Of a DNA stretch of 64,000 nucleotides, positions 61,689 through 64,000 are shown piece after piece. Position numbers and translations under genes: made by a program. This stretch comes from Salinisphaera sp. T31B1. GTDB lineage: Bacteria; Pseudomonadota; Gammaproteobacteria; Nevskiales; Salinisphaeraceae. How positions within the stretch are numbered: the first letter of the stretch is position 1; every line of letters starts with the position of its first letter. The notes under the pieces are model-generated. The model saw only the letters and a program-made list of their open reading frames with translations, made no database searches and had not been told where the DNA came from. The stretch is taken from assembly GCF_040361275.1 (NCBI RefSeq), contig NZ_APNH01000001.1, positions 558,001-622,000 of the forward strand, in the 5' to 3' direction.

Positions 61689-62915
61689 TCAGCGCGGCGG
61701 CTCGGGGGTCAATCGTTCGACAAGCCGGGCGCCGACCAGATCGCCGGTCACGTTGAGCGCGGTTGCGCCCATGCCGACCAGCGCGTCGATCGAGGCCAGC
61801 AGCGCGACGGTTTCGATCGGCAGGCCCACCTGTTCGAACACGGTCGCGATCATCACGATACCGGCACCGGGCACGCCGGCCGTGCCCACCGAGATCAGCG
61901 TGCCGACGAGCACGATCTCGGCGGCCTGGCTCCAGCCGAGCGACAGGCCGACCACGTTGGCCGCGAACACCGCTGATACCGCAATACGCACGGCGGCGCC
62001 GTCCATGTTCACGGTCGCGCCCAACGGCAGCGCCACGCCCCGTATGGACCGCCGGACCCCCATGCGCTCGGCCGCGGCCAGCGTGACCGGCAGCGTGCCG
62101 CTGCTGCTCTGGGTGGCGAATGCCGTGGCCATCGCACTGCGTGCAGCCGAGTAAAACCGCAGCGGCGCGAGTCCGGCGGCCAGCAGCAGCACGGTATAGA
62201 AGACCAGCTGCCCGGCCAGGCCAAGATAGAGTACCCCGACCATGGAGGCCAGCGAGGTCAAGGCTTCGCCGCCCTGTTCGGCGACCGTGTGCGCGACGAT
62301 GGCCAGAATGCCCAGCGGCAGGATTTCGAGCACCCAGCCCATGATGCGCAGGGTGGCGCTTTCCAGCCCGGCGACCGCCCGGTAGAGTGTTTCGCCCGGC
62401 CCGGACGGGTCGTTTTCCGCGGCGCGCGTGAACGCGATCGCAACGCCGAAGACAATGGCGGTGAACAGAACCGCCAGCATGTCGAGCTGGGCGAAGGCCG
62501 CCACGATGTTGTCGGGCACGATGGAGGTCAGTACGTCCGCGGCCCCGGGGTGCGATGGCACCTCTACCGGGCCGGCACTGTCCGGGGACAGCCCACGGCC
62601 GGGCTGGAAGAGCTGGGCCACGCTCAGGCCCACGATCATGGCGATGGCGGTCGTGGCGAGATAATAGAGCGCCAGCAGCGCGCCAGTGCGTCCCAGACGC
62701 GCCAGGCCGCTCTGATTGATGCCCACGATGACGGTCGTGACCACGATGGGCAGGATCAGAAACCGCAGCAGGCGCAGCACCACATCGCCGATCGGCGCCA
62801 GTCCGTCGGCGATCGCCTCGGGCAGCCACAGGCCGGCGACGACGCCGAGCACGAGCGCCATGCTGATCTTGGAGATCAGCGAAACACGAACGTAACGGGC
62901 GAACAGGGCTGACAT
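61689..62915 (-). CDS. Dicarboxylate/amino acid:cation symporter (DAACS family)
   Basis: 408 residues, about eight membrane segments and two re-entrant loops of the GltP/DctA family. Seen: LRFLILPIVVTTVIVGINQS, ATQSSSGTLPVTLAAAERMG (Ser-rich substrate loop), ATVNMDGAAV (NMDG cation motif) and GTAGVPGAGIVMI (second loop). Takes up dicarboxylates or acidic amino acids with Na+ or H+. The ATG at 62915 (MSALFARYVRVSLISKISM) was chosen because the longer frame upstream is not protein-like. Divergent from the MATE gene. Confidence 0.94.
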   Translation of the reverse strand: MSALFARYVRVSLISKISMALVLGVVAGLWLPEAIADGLAPIGDVVLRLLRFLILPIVVTTVIVGINQSGLARLGRTGALLALYYLATTAIAMIVGLSVAQLFQPGRGLSPDSAGPVEVPSHPGAADVLTSIVPDNIVAAFAQLDMLAVLFTAIVFGVAIAFTRAAENDPSGPGETLYRAVAGLESATLRIMGWVLEILPLGILAIVAHTVAEQGGEALTSLASMVGVLYLGLAGQLVFYTVLLLAAGLAPLRFYSAARSAMATAFATQSSSGTLPVTLAAAERMGVRRSIRGVALPLGATVNMDGAAVRIAVSAVFAANVVGLSLGWSQAAEIVLVGTLISVGTAGVPGAGIVMIATVFEQVGLPIETVALLASIDALVGMGATALNVTGDLVGARLVERLTPEPPR

Positions 62916-63069
62916 GCGTTCGACACGGCGGATGATGCGGTTACTGTGGCACACTTCGCGGCCTTTTCCGGCCGCCGCGGTATCAGGGCTGGCGTCGCCA
63001 CGGTGACGCCACCGCGCTCGATGCCTGGCGTGCCCGGCCGGATGCGGCGACGACCAACAGGACGAGAGC

Positions 63070-64000
63070 GTGGACGCTGTGAGCGCGACGGCCGACAACG
63101 ACACTGAAACCGAGGTTACCGCGCGGCGGATTCTCGCGTTGGCGCTGCCGGCGCTCGGTGTGCTCGCGGCCGAGCCGCTGTATGTGCTGGTCGATACCGC
63201 GGTCGTCGGCCATCTCGGTGCGCTGCCGCTGGCCGGGCTGGCGCTTGGCGGCACGGTGCTGTCGGTGCTGACCAGCCAGCTGACGTTTCTGTCGTATGGC
63301 ACAACCGCCCGCACGGCCCGGTTGTTTGGCGCGGGCCGGCGCGCCGAAGCGCTGGGCGAGGGCATGCAGGCGACCTGGCTTGCGATCGTGGTGGGGCTGG
63401 TGGTGCTGGTCGGCGGCGAAGTGTTCGCCGATTCGATCGCCCGGTTGCTGGCCGGCGACACCGCCGCTGCCGACGCTGCAGCCCGCTGGCTGCGAATCGC
63501 GCTGCTGGGCGCGCCGGCGATCCTGATCACCCTGGCCGGCAACGGCTGGATGCGCGGCGTCCAGGATACGGTCCGACCCTTTCACTACGTGCTGGCGGCC
63601 AATCTGTTGTCGGCAGTCCTGTGCCCGGTGCTGGTCTATCCCATGGGGCTGGGTCTCGAGGGCTCGGCGATCGCCAACGTGCTGGCCCAGTACACAGCGG
63701 CCGTGCTGTTCCTGCGGGCTCTGCTGGCCGACGGCGCGCTCCGTGCGCCGGATGTGTCGGTGATGCGTGCACAGATGGTGCTCGGTCGGGATCTGATCCT
63801 GCGCAGTCTGTCGTTTCAGATCTGTTTTCTGTCCGCGGCCGCGGTTGCGGCCCGATCGTCGGCGGCCGCCGTGGGGGCGCACCAGATCGTCTACCAGCTA
63901 TGGGTGTTCCTGTCGCTGATCCTCGATTCGCTGGCCATCGCCGCGCAGGCGCTGATCGGCGCCGAACTGGGCGCGGCGCGGCTCGAACGCGCACGTCGCG
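63070..64000 (+). CDS. MATE family efflux transporter (3' end outside window)
   Basis: First 310 codons of a MATE/DinF-type multidrug or metabolite exporter; the gene runs past the window end. Seen: ILALALPALGVLAAEPLYVL, VDTAVVGHLGALPLAGLALG (the first helices), TFLSYGTTARTARLFGAGRR, LAGNGWMRGVQDTVRP (helix 4-5) and AVGAHQIVYQLWVFLSLILD. A GTG at 63070 with an AGGACGAG-type site upstream is my choice; GTG 63079 is possible. This is why no ATG-led frame is obvious here. Confidence 0.9.
   Translation, partial: MDAVSATADNDTETEVTARRILALALPALGVLAAEPLYVLVDTAVVGHLGALPLAGLALGGTVLSVLTSQLTFLSYGTTARTARLFGAGRRAEALGEGMQATWLAIVVGLVVLVGGEVFADSIARLLAGDTAAADAAARWLRIALLGAPAILITLAGNGWMRGVQDTVRPFHYVLAANLLSAVLCPVLVYPMGLGLEGSAIANVLAQYTAAVLFLRALLADGALRAPDVSVMRAQMVLGRDLILRSLSFQICFLSAAAVAARSSAAAVGAHQIVYQLWVFLSLILDSLAIAAQALIGAELGAARLERARR

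Noticed and set aside
1-64000. CRISPR arrays, tRNA or rRNA genes
   Set aside because: No regularly spaced short repeats and no cloverleaf with T-loop GTTCGA-type sequence in a fitting context were seen by eye; a tRNA scan would settle it.

Overview
The window is a 64 kb piece of a high-GC proteobacterial chromosome. Gene content points to a halophilic or halotolerant gammaproteobacterium, most like Salinisphaera: yidC-mnmE order, a homodimeric AceE-type pyruvate dehydrogenase, a solitary ectoine synthase, an NhaC-type antiporter, an MscS channel, very acidic linkers in AceF and LpdA, and PEP-CTERM surface proteins. The genus is an inference from these traits, not a database result. No rRNA, tRNA or CRISPR array was seen.

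Layout. 1-8.4 kb: end of yidC, mnmE, a stand-alone FMN glutamate-synthase-like protein, ectC, a glutaminyl cyclase lipoprotein, a formate/nitrite-family channel, a CsbD protein, and a two-gene amidoligase/glutamine-amidotransferase operon. 8.5-15.2 kb: aceE-aceF-lpdA, with lipoyl domains on both E2 (two) and E3 (one). 15.2-19.2 kb: an accessory region just behind lpdA. It holds two HigA-like orphan antitoxin genes, a second diverged copy of the lpdA 3' end with its terminator, a small membrane protein, an AT-rich segment with a papain-like protease gene and a small upstream gene, and remnants of REP-associated tyrosine transposases, including a 27-bp perfect inverted repeat pair.

19.3-31.8 kb: DUF442 phosphatase-like protein, acyl-CoA dehydrogenase, SHOCT protein, MscS channel, ring-cleaving dioxygenase, small secreted and membrane proteins, a short-chain fatty acid transporter, an APC permease with a nitrilase-family amidohydrolase, and parvulin. 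31.9-36.4 kb: a TetR gene divergent from paoABC (periplasmic-type molybdenum aldehyde oxidoreductase) with a visible promoter/operator. Two copies of a roughly 0.6 kb non-coding dispersed repeat lie at 28.3 and 36.5 kb.

37.3-64 kb: ordinary chromosome: YigZ, a 41-residue basic protein, MFS/LysR pair, the first PEP-CTERM protein, secreted lipase, lipoproteins, LprI-like protein, peptide deformylase, metallo-hydrolase, WG-repeat lipoprotein, MFS transporter, carboxymuconolactone decarboxylase family, YkgJ and DUF1223 proteins, glutathione transferase, acyltransferase, the second PEP-CTERM paralogue, NhaC antiporter, 3D-domain protein, YqaA, EamA transporter, LysR regulator, F420-reductase-like protein, Hsp33, a dicarboxylate symporter and the start of a MATE transporter.

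The most interesting parts are the accessory region behind lpdA (duplicated gene tail, orphan antitoxins, protease operon, transposase remnants), the amidoligase operon, the dispersed structured repeats and the PEP-CTERM pair.
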